Assembly: GCF_002288925.2 (NCBI RefSeq)
Contig: NW_022098031.1
Location: 9,284,354-9,348,353, forward strand
Length of the DNA stretch: 64,000 nucleotides
Direction of reading: 5' to 3'
DNA from: Delphinapterus leucas
Taxonomy: Eukaryota; Chordata; Mammalia; Artiodactyla; Monodontidae
The translations under genes were made by a program, and so were the position numbers. Below are positions 13,686 to 25,712 of this stretch, one piece after another. Below the pieces are notes generated by a model, which was not told where the DNA came from, did no database searches, and saw nothing but the letters and a program-made list of their open reading frames with translations. The first letter of the stretch is position 1, and every line of letters starts with the position of its first letter.

Positions 13686-14450
13686 AGGCTCAAACTGATC
13701 ATCTAGAGATAAAAATTCAATATCTCTAATTAAACATGCATTGGATAGGATTAACAGCAGATTAGATACTCCAAAAGAAAAGCTTAATGAATTGAAGACA
13801 TAGCAATAGAAAAAACTCCAAAATTAAACACTGTGAGAAAAGAGCCTAGAAAAAAAAAAAAGGAACCATAGGACAATGAACAGTGAGGTATCACCACTAG
13901 GGATAGTGAACTGTTGGGCAATATCAAGCAGTCTAAAATTAATGTAATTAGTATCCCAGAAAGAGTAAAAGAGCAGGAGGACAGGAAAAAAAGGCCAAAC
14001 TTTCCCTAAATTTGTTGAGAACTATAAATTCACAGATCCAATAACTTCAACAACCTCTAAGGAGAACAAAAAAACACACTTCAACATTTGACAGTCAAAC
14101 TACTGAGAAACAGTGATAGAGAAATCATAAAGCAGCCAGAAGGGGAAAAAAGAATACATAGACAAAAACAGATAGAAATGATGGCAAACCTGTCACCCAA
14201 AACAATGCAAATCAGGGGAGAGGTAATCAAGTTTTTTTCTGGCCGTGAGGGGTGTGGGATCTCAGTTCCCAGACCAGGAGGGATTGAACCCGGGGCCATG
14301 GCAGTGAAAGCCCAGAATACTAACCTGTAGGCCATCAGGGAACTCCCCTCAACATTTTTAAACTATAGAAAAAAAATTTAAAAAACTATTAACCAAGAAT
14401 TCTAAATCTAGCTAAAATATCTTTAAAAAATGAAAGCAAATACATTTGGA
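13686..14450 (+). mobile_element. Old L1 ORF1-region fragment, interrupted by a SINE
   Basis: Decayed text equivalent to the L1 ORF1 coiled-coil and RNA-binding regions runs from about 13735 to 14225. It resumes after the SINE with 'ccaagaattctaaatctagc'. Frames are broken throughout. Confidence 0.6.
14230..14347 (-). mobile_element. Short Bov-tA-type SINE
   Basis: On the minus strand it starts 'gggagttccctgatggcc' and carries 'gggttcaatccctcctgg', a tRNA-like B box, ending in 'ggccagaaaaaaac'. It is inserted in the old L1 fragment. Confidence 0.8.
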
Positions 14451-14990
14451 AGGGTTTGGCAGTTTTTTATAAAGTTAAACATAGGCTTAACATACAACCC
14501 AGTAATTGTGCCCCTAGGTATTTACCAAAGTGTACTGAAAACTTACGCTCATACCAACACCTATACGTGAATGTTTATACCATGGAAGATGTTCTTCAAA
14601 AGGTGAATGGATAAATAAAACACCACATCTACACAACAGAATTCTATTCAACAATTAAAAAAAAACCAAGCTATTAATTTATGCAATATGGATGAATCTT
14701 AAATGCACTTGCTAAGGCAAAGAATCCAGACCAAAAAGGCCATATAGTGTTTCCATTCATGACATTCTGGAAAGGCAAAACTGTAGAGAGAGAAAATAGA
14801 TCAATGGTTGCCAGGGAACTGGAGGAGTGACTGACTACAAAGGGGACACAGAGGGAACTTTTAAAGAGACTGAATTATTCTATATGGTACTGGAGTGGAC
14901 ACAGATGCTATGCATGTCCTGAAATCCATAGAACTTCACAACATGAAGAGTAAAGCTGAATGTATGCAAATCTTAAAAATCAACTAGGAG
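14451..14990 (+). mobile_element. Old L1M 3' region
   Basis: 'Gaatgcttataccatgg'-like, 'ggtgaatggataaataaaac' and 'gatcaatggttgccaggg' wording are typical of the end of ORF2 and 3'UTR of old L1M elements. It has decayed and lost its frame. Confidence 0.65.
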
Positions 14991-16174
14991 GTTAGAAATA
15001 CAGAACTGGCAAAAGAGTAACTGTATTACAAATGTATGACACAGCCACACTGAAGGGGGTATGGAAAATGGTGCTGGCCTAAATAACTTTGGAAGATGGT
15101 ATTGTGACTGGTAACTGTAACAGAAAAAAAGAACTCTATATAAACACTGTGTTCTGGTTGGTAAAGTGATTCCTTACAAGGCTGTGGATTAGTAATGCTG
15201 AAACAACTATACATGTCTACTGAAGATAAACAGTAAGTAAAATAGATGGTGGTTGGTGGGAGCCAGATTTCCCACTTCAGGAAAGTTACAGGTAAGCAAG
15301 GAGGAAAGGCTAGAACGAACTATGTAGTACCTCTATTGGTATCAGTTTGTTCTCAACTACAAAACACTTTAAATATGGTAACCATTCAGATTATTAGAGA
15401 ATGGATCATTTCACTGGTATGTTGTATGTTGCTTGAAAACAAAAATTTATAAAATGCTAGGTGATTAACAGGTATGTCAAAATTATATTTTAAAAGACAG
15501 GCTTGATGAAGTAATATTTAAAAGATTTTTAAACAATGTAAACAAAGCTAATGTTTTAAAGCCTCCAAATTGTATTGAATATTTGCAAATAACTAAGTCA
15601 AAAAACTTTAAACTTTTTAACAGACTGGTAACAGAATTAAATTTCAAGAACGCAAAGTAATTCATGTAACACATGTATCACTAGTGTCTACTCATGGAAT
15701 AACTTCTCTCAAATTCAAGATACTTTTAGAATAAAGTTACTGAATATACCAGTATAAATGATAAAAGAATAAACATTTTACACCTTTTCTGCTGAAAACC
15801 CGTGAAATAGATTTAGTCATGCTATCAGCTTAAAATCTGACAAGAAGCCAGTAAGAGGGAAAATATAAACCAAATCTTAATTAATATAAGGTAAGCAGGC
15901 TTATTCATCCTAGGTGTTTCCCTAAATCAGAGGCTAATAAAAATTCAGCACCTAATATTATCTAAACAAATGGTAACTGAACCCCAATTTTTCTTTCAAA
16001 AAAAGACTTCTCAAAATAAGAGATTAATGAGTAACATTTCTAGAAAATACTTAATTGAAGAGAAAAAAAATTAACTTTATTCTCCAAATTCTATTAAATT
16101 TTGGATGTCATCATCATACAAAAATATACACCTTGAATGGAACAATAACCAGAAAATCTGAATTCTAGTTAGTA

Positions 16175-16240
16175 TTAGCCTGATCAGTTTCTCCTCTCTG
16201 GCTTCAGTTTCTTAATCTGTAAAATAAAGTGATCAATTTA
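16175..16240 (+). repeat. MIR fragment
   Basis: 'Ctggcttcagtttcttaatctgtaaaataaa' type wording matches the conserved MIR core ('cctcagtttcctcatctgtaaaatg'). Confidence 0.55.
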
Positions 16241-16443
16241 GATGAATTTTTTTAATGTGTGCAGCTCCAAAATTTTATATTTTAAATGTTTTGTGTCAAA
16301 GTAATCCATTTAGGAAAGTGGACAATTACAGTTGATTTTTTTCCATGTTTTCTTTTTTCCTCCCACTTTATTGCTCAATAGTACTTTAAAACATGGCCCA
16401 AATATTTTGGAGGTTGGGAATGGTATCTAAATAAAAGATTTTA

Positions 16444-16630
16444 GGGACTTCCCTGGTGGTCCAGGGGTTAAGACTTCGCCTTCCAATGCAGGGGGTGAGG
16501 TTCGAACCCTGGTCAGGGAGCTAAGATCCCACATGCCTCAGGGCCAAAAAACCAAAACATAGAACAGAAACAATATTGTAACAAATTCAATAAAGACTTA
16601 AAAAAAAAAAAGGTCCACATCAAAGAAAAA
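16444..16630 (+). mobile_element. Bov-tA2-like SINE
   Basis: It starts 'gggacttccctggtggtcc', has the B box 'ggttcgaaccctggtc', and carries the 'aacaaattcaataaagactt' tail variant followed by 'ggtccacatcaaag'. Flanking aaaagatttta copies at about 16433-16443 and 16631-16642 are a target-site duplication. Confidence 0.9.
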
Positions 16631-17445
16631 AAAAGATTTTAATCTGGTAGTCTTTACCAAACTCAACTTTAAGCTACAATGTGAATTTGGTCAGGTTAAG
16701 AGAGTTGAACCCGTTGGGCAGGTTTTATTTTCTGATATAGAGGACATTATATTCCAAGTTGGCTATTAATTAAAACACACTACCAAATGTGACCAATTTC
16801 ACTAGAGCTCAATAAAAGCTGAAGTAAATGCACTTAACATCATCTTTAAAACCTTAGGGTTTCTCAAATTCCAGAACTATGTTAAGCAACATTTTCTTGT
16901 TAGTAGGTAGGCTGCAGTTACAAGTATTTTATGAACTATTTTCTGAACTAATTTTTGGTTCGATCACATAGATAAATGTTTTCAAAATTCTGAGTTGATG
17001 ACTTGTGTTACATATAAGAAACGTGGGCAGACAAAATAAAAATAAATAAAACTCAGGAATTTCTGTTTTATACCAAACTTAGTCTGGGAAAAATGCCACA
17101 TCAACTAAAAATAGTTTTTCTGAATGTTTTAATAGTACATGTTTCAAGAGTCTATGATTAACATGTAAAATGAAAAGTTGTCTACATTTACAAAGGAAAA
17201 CAAATAAAAATAAATCAACACTATGCTTTTGAAATCAATTTACTCTCTGTCATAATTTAAAGTTTTGTAGCTTAATTTTGTGTGTCTTCTATTTTCTGTA
17301 CTGGTAGCGTTCCTGATGCACTATTTCTTACATATCTGTGTAGTTCTGTCACATGTTATTTCAAGGAGGCTTCTAGGTACCTGACACATGGAATTTACTG
17401 TGAGTAATAGACAGTAGATCTATCTGTCTAAAAGGCCCAGCATCT

Positions 17446-18116
17446 TGAACCATAATTCAAAAAGAGTCATGTACCAAAATGTTCATTGCAGCTCTATTTA
17501 CAATAGCCTGGACATGGCAGCAACCTAAGTGTCCATCATCAGATGAATGGATAAAGAAGATGTGGCACATACATACAATGGAATATTACCCAGCTATAAA
17601 AAGAAACGAAATTGAGTTATTTGTAGTGAGGTGGATGCACCTAGAGTCTGTCATACAGAGTGAAGTCAGAAAGAGAAAAACAAATACCGTATGCTAACAC
17701 ATATATATGGAATCTAAGAAAAAAAAAAAAAGTCATGCAGAACATAGGGGTAAGACGGGAAAAAGACACAGACCTACTAGAGAATGGACTTGAGAATACG
17801 GGGAGGGGGAAGGGTAAGCTGTGACAAAGTGAGAGAGTGGCATGGACATATATACACTACCCAACGTAAAATAGATAGCTAGTGGGAAGCAGCCGCATAG
17901 CACAGGGAGATCAGCTCTGTGCTTTGTGACCACCTAGAGGGGTGGGATAGGGAGGGAGGGTGGGATAGGGAGGGAGGGTGGGAGGGAGGGAGATGCAAGA
18001 GGAAACATATGTATATGTATAACTGATTCACTTTGTTATAAAGCAGAAATTAACACACCACTGTAAAGCAATTATACTCCAATAAAGATGTTAAAAAAAA
18101 GAAAAAGAAAAAAAAT
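17446..18116 (+). mobile_element. 5'-truncated L1 with perfect target-site duplication
   Basis: It holds the last ORF2 codons, with 'aatggaatattacccagcta', and the L1 3'UTR, including a G-rich tract, ending in an A-rich tail. A perfect 16-bp duplication, aaaaggcccagcatct, flanks it (17430-17445 and 18117-18132). It is 671 bp long and, with an intact duplication, relatively young. Confidence 0.93.
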
Positions 18117-18188
18117 AAAAGGCCCAGCATCTCAAGACAGAAAATTTCTACTACCAAGTCTAAAAAGTTCCAAGTAAAATGAAATACA

Positions 18189-18484
18189 GGGCTTCCCTGG
18201 TGGCACAGTGGTTGAGAGTCCGCCTGCCGATGCAGGGGACACGGGTTCATGTCTCGGTCTGGGAAGATCCCACATGCCGCGGAGCAACTAAGCCCATGCA
18301 CCACAACTACTGAGCCTGCACTATAGAGCCCGCAAGCCACAACTACTGAGCCCGTGTGCCACAACTACTGAAGCCCAAGTGCCTAGAGCCTATGCTCCGC
18401 AACAAGAGAAGCCACCGCAATGAGAGGCCTGCACACCGCAACGAAGACCCAACGCAGCCAAAAATAAATAAATTAAATTAAAAA
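18189..18484 (+). mobile_element. CHR SINE, long form
   Basis: It starts 'gggcttccctggtggcac' and has three 'cacaactactgag/aagccc' repeats with an (AAAT)n tail. It lacks the 'gagtagcccc' segment found in other long copies, so it is an internal-deletion variant. Confidence 0.88.
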
Positions 18485-18776
18485 AGATAATAAAGCTTAA
18501 GTAAAAAGGAGAAAAGAATAATTACACCCCTCCATTTAAAGAAGATAACATAGTGAACACTAACTAGGTAGACATTCTCCCAACTTCTCAAAGTTTACTT
18601 TTTGTAAAACACAAAGGGGCAACTTCTGGTACACTGTTTCTGGCGTGAAAGTCAAGGGAATAGCCACAGATGCTCTGCAAAGCACTGACACATGACTGTT
18701 TAGGGCACTAACACAGAGAGGAAGAGGCAATAGGCATATTTATAGAGGACAGAAATAGGCTAAAGGATTTACACTG

Positions 18777-19175
18777 CTTTTAATCATAGGATGCACATCA
18801 GAATCACCGAAGGTTTTTTTCTTTTAAGAAATATTAATGTCCCCTCCCTTGCCCCTACTTTAATTAATTTGTCAGGGATGGAACCTGGTCAGCAGGTGCT
18901 TTTTAAAGTGCTCCAGGGCTTCCTTGGTGGCGCAGTGGTTGAGAGTCCGCCTGCCGATGCCGGGGACACGAGTTCGTGCCCCGGTCCGGGAGGATACCAC
19001 ATGCCACGGAGTGGCTGGGCCTGTGAGCCATGGCCGCTGAGCCTGCGCGTCCGGAGCCTGTGCTCCACAACGGGAGAGGCCACAACAGTGAGAGGCCCGC
19101 GTACCGCAAAAAAAAAAAGAAAGGCTTAAAGTGCTCCAGGTGATTCGAATGTACAGCCAAGGTTAAGGCTGTCGG
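18777..19175 (+). mobile_element. MER5A/MER3-like hAT-Charlie remnant interrupted by a SINE
   Basis: The left part, 'gatgcacatcagaatcacc', and the right part, 'aggtgattcgaatgtacagcc', match the two halves of a hAT-Charlie MER element. The SINE at 18917-19125 separates them. Confidence 0.6.
18917..19125 (+). mobile_element. Cetacean-type short CHR SINE
   Basis: It runs from 'gggcttccttggtggcgc' to 'gaggcccgcgtaccgc' and an A-tail. The target-site duplication ttaaagtgctccagg is at 18903-18917 and 19126-19140. Confidence 0.92.
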
Positions 19176-19559
19176 GTTAAGACTTTATAAGAAAGTGAAA
19201 TTCAAAAATGTTCTCATCTCAGTGTAAGTACTAAGCAAAAAGAAACATTATATAAATTGAAGGTAGTATATAAGAGACTGTACAGATCCTATGCATGCCA
19301 ATGCACCCTTTCCTTGCCTCTTACTGTACCTCTGAGAAATAATGCTGGGCCTTAAACATTAATTTTTACACTGTTTTTTAAGCACAAGATTTCTTTTGTT
19401 GAAATACATACATTGTAAGTGCAGAAGCAGATAATCAGAAGTAGATTACAGTAAAACTTCCTTATTACAAGAAATTTCTAGCAAAAAAAGTTCCTTTAAT
19501 ATATTCAATACTTAGGTTTTAAAAATATGTCCACTATCTTAACATTTCTTCCTAGAAAT

Positions 19560-19790
19560 GTAATATTAACTATCATTTGCCAAGCATTAGTCACTGTGCA
19601 CTACTTTATGTATAATTTCTTTCAACCCTCAAAATAATTCTATAAGGTAGATATTACTGTCCCTTTTTTACAGATGAGAAAACAAACTCTAACAATAAGG
19701 AAATAACACAAGGTCAAGAGGTAGTTAACTAAGCTGGAAGTAACAGGGCCAGAATTTGAGCTCCTGTTCACTTAACTTGAATTCAATCTT
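19560..19790 (+). repeat. MIR
   Basis: The order is MIR-like: 'ccaagcattagtcactgtgc', then 'tttttacagatgagaaaaca', then 'aggtcaagaggtagttaac' and 'gggccagaatttgagctcc'. Confidence 0.7.
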
Positions 19791-20767
19791 TACATACATA
19801 TATGTATATGTATATATACACATGCACACACATATATCTCATACCAATTATCGTTTCATGAAGAAAATGAGATATATGTATTTCTTCATGAAACCGTAAT
19901 TGGTAATAAATATCATAGATATATCATATACATATATCATACCAATTATGGTTTCAAAAAAATGAAATCATTTCTGGAAGTTCCAGCTGTCAAATAATAC
20001 ATCTATTCAGAAGTCTCACTATTCTTCTATAAGAAGGAAATCAGCAATGGGGTGACAAGTAACAGACATTAATCAGCTGGAGATTCAAAGTTCAGAAAGA
20101 CCCCTATCAGGAAATAAAGTACCCACAATATCCTTTCACACTGAGCTTTAGACCCTAAGCAGAGAAAAACAGGCACTGTGTCACAAGGCAAACAGTGAAA
20201 TTGTTTTGTTAAAGTTTTAAGGCTACCAGATTACTATCGTCAACCAAGGTCTCTGTGTCTATCCCAGTCACAGAAATGAATACATTCAATGTACCTTATC
20301 TTTATACAATTCTCTAAGAAGGAAGCTTCAAAATTCCTTAAAGAAGTCCAGTTTCTACATCCTTCTGAATTTTTGCATGTTTTCTACTTTTTAAATTGTC
20401 TCTCTACAACAGACACTCCTGGTTGACTCCCTAACAGTCCAGTCCTTCTCCCTGTGACTGCCATAGTTGTTCAGTGGTTCAAGCTTTCCCACATGACTTA
20501 AGAGGAAATGTTGATTGATTTAAGTAAATATGATAATGCTACCCAACCACCCCCATGCCCCTGTCAGTAAATGATTTGTGTAAGGGCATTTGAACCAACT
20601 CTGGCCAGTGAGATACTAGGAGAAAGAGGAGAGGAGAAATCTGATTGCAGGATTTTAGGAAAGGAGAGAGAGACAGCCCCCTTTGTTCCCCTAGATGTTG
20701 TTATATCAGACTATCACATTTAGAACTACCTACTATAGCCATCTTTCAACCGCAAGAGAGCTAGCTT

Positions 20768-20898
20768 GGGGAATTCCCTAGCGGTCCAGTAGTTAGGACT
20801 GCGCTCTCACTGCCGAGGGCCCAGGGTTCAATCCCTGGTCAGGGAACTAAGATCCCACAAGCCGCACATGTGGCCAAAACAAACAAACTAAATCTGTG
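20768..20898 (+). mobile_element. Short Bov-tA-type SINE
   Basis: It starts 'gggaattccctagcggtcc', with B box 'gggttcaatccctggtc', and ends 'gtggccaaaacaaac'. A duplication differing at one base flanks it: gagagctagctt at 20756-20767 and gagagttagctt at 20899-20910. Confidence 0.88.
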
Positions 20899-22282
20899 GA
20901 GAGTTAGCTTAAGGAGAATCTCACACTCTAATAATGGCAGAACAGAAAGATGAAAAGAATTTGGCTCTGGCCTTAATCACTTAGCTGTTGCATTAACCAA
21001 CACACAAATGACCATTCCTCCAGAGACATGAGAAAATAAATTTTAGTCAGTCGAACCAAAAGCTTCCTAAACCTTTAGGCTTATCCACACCTAATCCTTT
21101 AGTAATTTTTAAACTATTTTATATAAAGTCTTTCCAAGGCATCTACCTCACTTTTCCAAAGCATATACAAACACCTTAAAACAACAGTTCTTTCTATACT
21201 CATATTTCATTAGCTTAGATCATACTTAAACTAAAAATTGTATTAACACCGGCATAAAAAGAGCTGATTCTTAGGGTACATAAGTAAGCTAGAGTAGTTC
21301 ACTAGTTGTAAGTGCTCAGAATACTCTGGAACTACAGGAATTGAAAGCAATGGTTTAAGAGCGTGTCACTTCAGTGGAGGCTTGTTAATAAGGACACACG
21401 TCACCAACACATCTCTGCATGTGACAGATTCTGTATATAACAAACATATATTCTTCCTCTATGGGAGGTGGGGTGGTGGTGCGGGGGAGGCAGTTAAAAA
21501 GTCCTACAAAAAAGCCTAGGACATATGTTTCCAGGAGAGAAGATGGGAGTAAACCTAGAGTCAAAGAAGTAGGAGTATGAGTCTACTCAGTCTCAACTCC
21601 GGCCAGGTAGCACTGTAATAAGAGAACACAGAAACTATAAAGAACCTTTACAACCTTTAGTTGTTTTACTGCTAATGAATTAAGAATAATGACAAAACCC
21701 CACAATTCAAAAATTTCAGGCAATACAGACAAAATGTACTATTTGCTTAATATGCATAACAGCCAAGTTCCATTTTATCATACATCCTATTAAGAATAAC
21801 TATAGTAGTGTGCCATTGATAAGAGGTATTTGTATTCCCTTTTAAGAAATACTAGCTAGACAAATTATTTCAAGTAGAAATTTACCAGACATTCTGGAAC
21901 AATTATTCAGTATTAAAACAGCCAAATATCCTTGATACTAATAATCATATTCTTTTCTAACTTCCTACCAAAATTATTTAAGGAGCTTTACTATATCCCA
22001 GGTAGTAAATACAGACTCAATTAGAAATGCCCATAAGAAACAAAGAACAAGAGAATTTATTTCTGTAATAAAAACTCCATTTGTACAGACCCTGGGGTCA
22101 GAAACCATGTTTCCAAATTATTCTCCACAGAGTTATAAAGCAATGAGTAACACAAAGTTACAGTAACATTCACATCTTTAATAGTAATATTCATTCATTG
22201 AGAAATGTATTTAATATTTATTAAACACAATTTACGTTTACCTAACACACAGTAGACACTAAATTAAATGTCTTTGCAGACT

Positions 22283-22610
22283 GGGACTTCCCTGGGGGTG
22301 CAGTGGTTAAGAATCTGCCTGCCAATGCAGGGGACGCGGGTTCAAGCCCTGGTCCAGGAAGATCCCACATGCCACAGAGCAACTAAGCCTGTGCGCCACA
22401 ACTACTGAGCCTGTGCTCTAGAGCCCGCGAGCCACAACTACTGAAGCACGTGCACCTAGAGCCCGAGCTCTGCAACAAGAGAAGCTACTGCAATGAGAAG
22501 CCCGCACACCGCAACCAAGAGTAGCCCCCACTCTCCGCAACTAGAGAAAGCCCACGCGCAGCAACGAAGACCCAACGCAGCCATAAATAAATAAACTGAT
22601 AAAAAAAAGA
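22283..22610 (+). mobile_element. CHR SINE, long form
   Basis: A full-length long copy with the 'gagtagcccccactctccgc' segment. The flanking 17-bp duplication aaatgtctttgcagact (22266-22282) and aaatgtcttgccagact (22611-22627) has two differences. Confidence 0.92.
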
Positions 22611-22669
22611 AAATGTCTTGCCAGACTGATAAGGAGTTTTTAACCTGGGTTCTAAAAATATTCAGTTTG

Positions 22670-22878
22670 GGCTTCCCTGGTGGCGCGGTGGTTGAGAGTC
22701 CACTTGCCAGTGCAGGGGACACGGCTTCGTGCCCCGGTCCGGGAAGATCCCGCGTGCTGTGGAGCAGCTGGGCCCGTGAGCCACGGCCGCTGAGCCTGCG
22801 CTCCGCAACGGGAGAGGCCACAACAGTGAGAGGCCCGTGTACCGCAAAAAATAAATAAATAAATAAATAAATAAAAAC
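22670..22878 (+). mobile_element. Cetacean-type short CHR SINE
   Basis: It has a 'ggcttccctggtggcgcgg' start, lacks the 'cgtccggagcctgt' segment and ends in an (AAAT)n tail. The duplication attcagtttg lies at 22660-22669 and 22879-22888. Confidence 0.92.
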
Positions 22879-22890
22879 ATTCAGTTTGTT

Positions 22891-23020
22891 GGGAATTCCC
22901 TGGCAGTCCAGTGGTTAGGACTCGGCACTTTCACTGCCATGGCCCAGCTTCAATCTCTGGTGGGAGAACTAAGATCCTGCAAGCCATGCGGTGCGGCCAA
23001 AAAAATAAATAAAATAAAAA
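22891..23020 (+). mobile_element. Short Bov-tA-type SINE
   Basis: It starts 'gggaattccctggcagtcc' and ends 'gtgcggccaaaaaaataaat'. Flanking copies attcagtttgttg and attcagagtttgttg (22879-22891 and 23021-23035) mark its target duplication. It abuts the duplication of the previous SINE. Confidence 0.88.
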
Positions 23021-23129
23021 ATTCAGAGTTTGTTGATCGAACATAGAGGGTATGAACTTGGATGGAAAAAAGTTACATCCTTATTCTACTAACCTCTAAT
23101 TGAAATTTGGTATATCTTTAATTAAAAAT

Positions 23130-23268
23130 GTAAGTAATACGGGGGTGGTGGTGGTGGGATGAATTGGGAGGTTGGGATTGACATATATACACTAATATGT
23201 ATGAAATAGATAACTAACAAGAACCTGCTGTATAAAAAATAAATAAAATTCAAACATTCAAAAAAAAA
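23130..23268 (+). mobile_element. L1 3'UTR fragment
   Basis: 'Gggtggtggtggtggg', 'gacatatatacactaatatg' and 'aacctgctgtataaaaaataa' wording matches an artiodactyl L1 3' end with an A-rich tail. Confidence 0.65.
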
Positions 23269-23580
23269 AGTAAGTGATAATCATCAAAAAGACCACAAAT
23301 AAAGGATATGGAGAAAAGGGAAATCTTGTAGTCTGTTGATGGGAATGTAAATTGGACAGCCACTGTGGAAAACAGTATGGACATTCCTCAGAAAACTAAA
23401 AACAGAACTACCAATGATCCAGCAATTCCATTCCTGGGTATTTATCTGAAGAAAATAAAAACACTAATTTGAATAGATACACACACCCCCATGTTTATAG
23501 CAGCATTACTTACAATAGCCAAGATAAGGAAGCAACCAAAGTGTCCATCAACAGATGAATGGATAAAGTACAAGTGGTGT

Positions 23581-23627
<47 letters not shown>

Positions 23628-24085
23628 AGAATACTACTCAGCCATAAAAAAGGATGAAATGTTGCCACTGGCGACAACATGAAAAATGAACCTGGAGGGT
23701 ATTATGCTTAGTGAAATAAGTCAGACAGAGAAAAGACAAATGCTGTATGTTATCACTTATTGTGGAATCTAAAAATAAAACAAAGAAATGAATATAACAA
23801 AACAAAAACAGACACGGAGAAGAAACTAGTGGTTACCATGTAATTCTATGGGGAGAGGGAAGAGGAGAGAACAAGAAAAGGATAGGGAATTAAAAGGTAC
23901 AAACTAGTAGGTATAAAATAAATAAGCTACAAGGATATATTGTACAGCATAGGAAATATAACCAATATTTTAGAGTATCTTTAAATGAAGTATAATCTAG
24001 AAAAACTTGGAATCACTATGTTGTACAACTGAAACTAATATATTATAAATCGACTATACCCCAGTTTTAAAAAGTGTTAAAAAAA
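23269..24085 (+). mobile_element. 5'-truncated L1 (end of ORF2 plus 3'UTR)
   Basis: It starts in the late ORF2 text at about 23300 and continues through 'agaatactactcagccataa' to 'aatcgactataccccagttt' and an A-rich tail. A CA microsatellite has grown inside it. A SINE was inserted just after the tail. Confidence 0.85.
23582..23627 (+). repeat. (CA)n microsatellite
   Basis: About 23 CA units inside the L1 copy, at the point where L1 normally reads 'gtacatatac...aatggaatac'. Confidence 0.95.
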
Positions 24086-24089
24086 AGTA

Positions 24090-24296
24090 GGGCTTCCCTG
24101 GTGGCGCAGTGGTTGAGAGTCCACCTGCCAGTGCAGGGGACACGGGTTCATGCCCGGGTCCGGGAAGATCCCACATGCCGCGGAGCGGCTGGGCCCGTGA
24201 GCCATGGCCACTGAGCCTGCGCGTCCGGAGCCTGTGCTCCGCAACAGGAGAGGCCACAACGTGAGAGGCCCGCGTACCACACACACAAAAAAAAAA
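24090..24296 (+). mobile_element. Cetacean-type short CHR SINE
   Basis: It carries the 'cgtccggagcctgtgctcc' segment and 'gaggcccgcgtaccac' near its end. A-rich flanks of the form agttaaaaaaaa...agta on both sides are consistent with insertion in the L1 poly(A) tail. Confidence 0.9.
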
Positions 24297-24719
24297 GTTA
24301 AAAAAAAAAAAGTAATCAACAAGCCACAGTGGTATTACCTGTGATTTTGTTACCATTAGAAACTACAGATATTTTCAAAACACTTTAGTTGCGTCAAATC
24401 TCAAATTTTCATTTATGTTCATTACTAGCCTAAAAATTACTATACACCACTGGACATTGTTGATATGCACATTACTGAATTTATTTATTTGATATTTTAA
24501 AAACCATATTCTAATATAACTGGTGTCCTCATAAGCATGTATATTTAATTTTGCACACCTAAAATATTGAAAAAGGGTCGACATGTGTCACTAGAGAGCC
24601 AAAGGGGTTCAGGGCCCAAAAAAGGATAAGAACACCTCGGTCAGAATTTCAGGGCAAGAAGAATAAGGTTGTTTGCAGAGGATAACAGAAAGCACAGCAA
24701 ATTAAGAAAAAGAAAAGGC

Positions 24720-24860
24720 CTCAGAGCATATTCAGTTGAAACTTCTTGTTTTAAAGATAAAGAAATTGTGGTCTGGTGGGAGTGTTGAAGGTCACACACA
24801 CAGCTAATTAGTGACAGAGCCAGAGAAAACAGAATCCAGGTTTTCTGGCTCAGGATCCAA
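24720..24860 (+). repeat. MIR
   Basis: 'Ttttaaagataaagaaattg', 'ggtcacacacacagctaatta' and 'gacagagccagagaaaac' follow the MIR order. Confidence 0.6.
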
Positions 24861-25484
24861 GGCTAAATGAACTTTGATGTGACTTGGCTATAACAAAGCA
24901 AGACAGGGCAAAGACAACTCTGCACAAGACACAATTCCTTGCACTGAATGCACAGAAATAGCCCAAATACCTGAATATTCCAAATGTTATTAAAATATAT
25001 TGTTTCTCCCACTTTTCCTGAAACATGTACTTCTTGGTCTATTTTCCCACTTTATAGAGAGACATGGGTAAAGTGAAATTTGTACTTCCCTCCTGATCTA
25101 TGATAAGTATAACAGCATAAGCACAACAGTGGATATCAAATAACAGCTAGTATCAATATCAAGGAAACAATAGAAAGCAGAGACTGTGACAAACTGGAGA
25201 GTCTGTGAACCACCTAAAGAAGGTAGCTACTACTATTCAACTCTAGCTAAATGCTATCAAGAAAAGAACCGTCAACTCAGAAATGTAGATAGAACAAAAG
25301 TATCCTTCAAAAAATAAAGGTGAAATAAATACATTTTCAGATGAAAGAAAACTAAGATAAATCATCATGAGCCAACCTGCTCTAAAACAGGAAGTTTCTT
25401 TGGACAAAGGTAAATAATGAACCTTAGAATTTCCTGAATGAAGAACAACAAAAATGGCAAATATGTGGGAATGTATACTAGACC

Positions 25485-25712
25485 AGGAAACAGCAAACTT
25501 TTCTGTAAAGGGCCAGCCTGATGATAAATACTTTAGGCTTTGCAGGCCCAAAAGTCTCTGTTGTGATTAATCAGTTCTGCACTTACAGCACAAGAGAACC
25601 CACAGAAAATACATAAACTAAGAGCTGTGGCTGTATTCCAATAAAATTTTATTTATAAAAGCAGGTGGCACGCTGTATTTAGCCGATAGTCATAGTTTGC
25701 CAATCCCTATTC
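25485..25712 (+). mobile_element. hAT-Charlie MER element (possibly MER33-like)
   Basis: The ends 'agcaaacttttctgtaaagg' and 'catagtttgccaatccc' are inverted. The interior 'ttaggctttgcaggccc' and 'ttccaataaaattttattta' is a widespread mammalian DNA transposon. The subfamily name is uncertain. Confidence 0.65.

Noticed and set aside
22283..23020. CRISPR-like array from repeated motifs
   Set aside because: The repeats are adjacent SINEs of different subfamilies, with no spacer regularity, in a mammalian genome.
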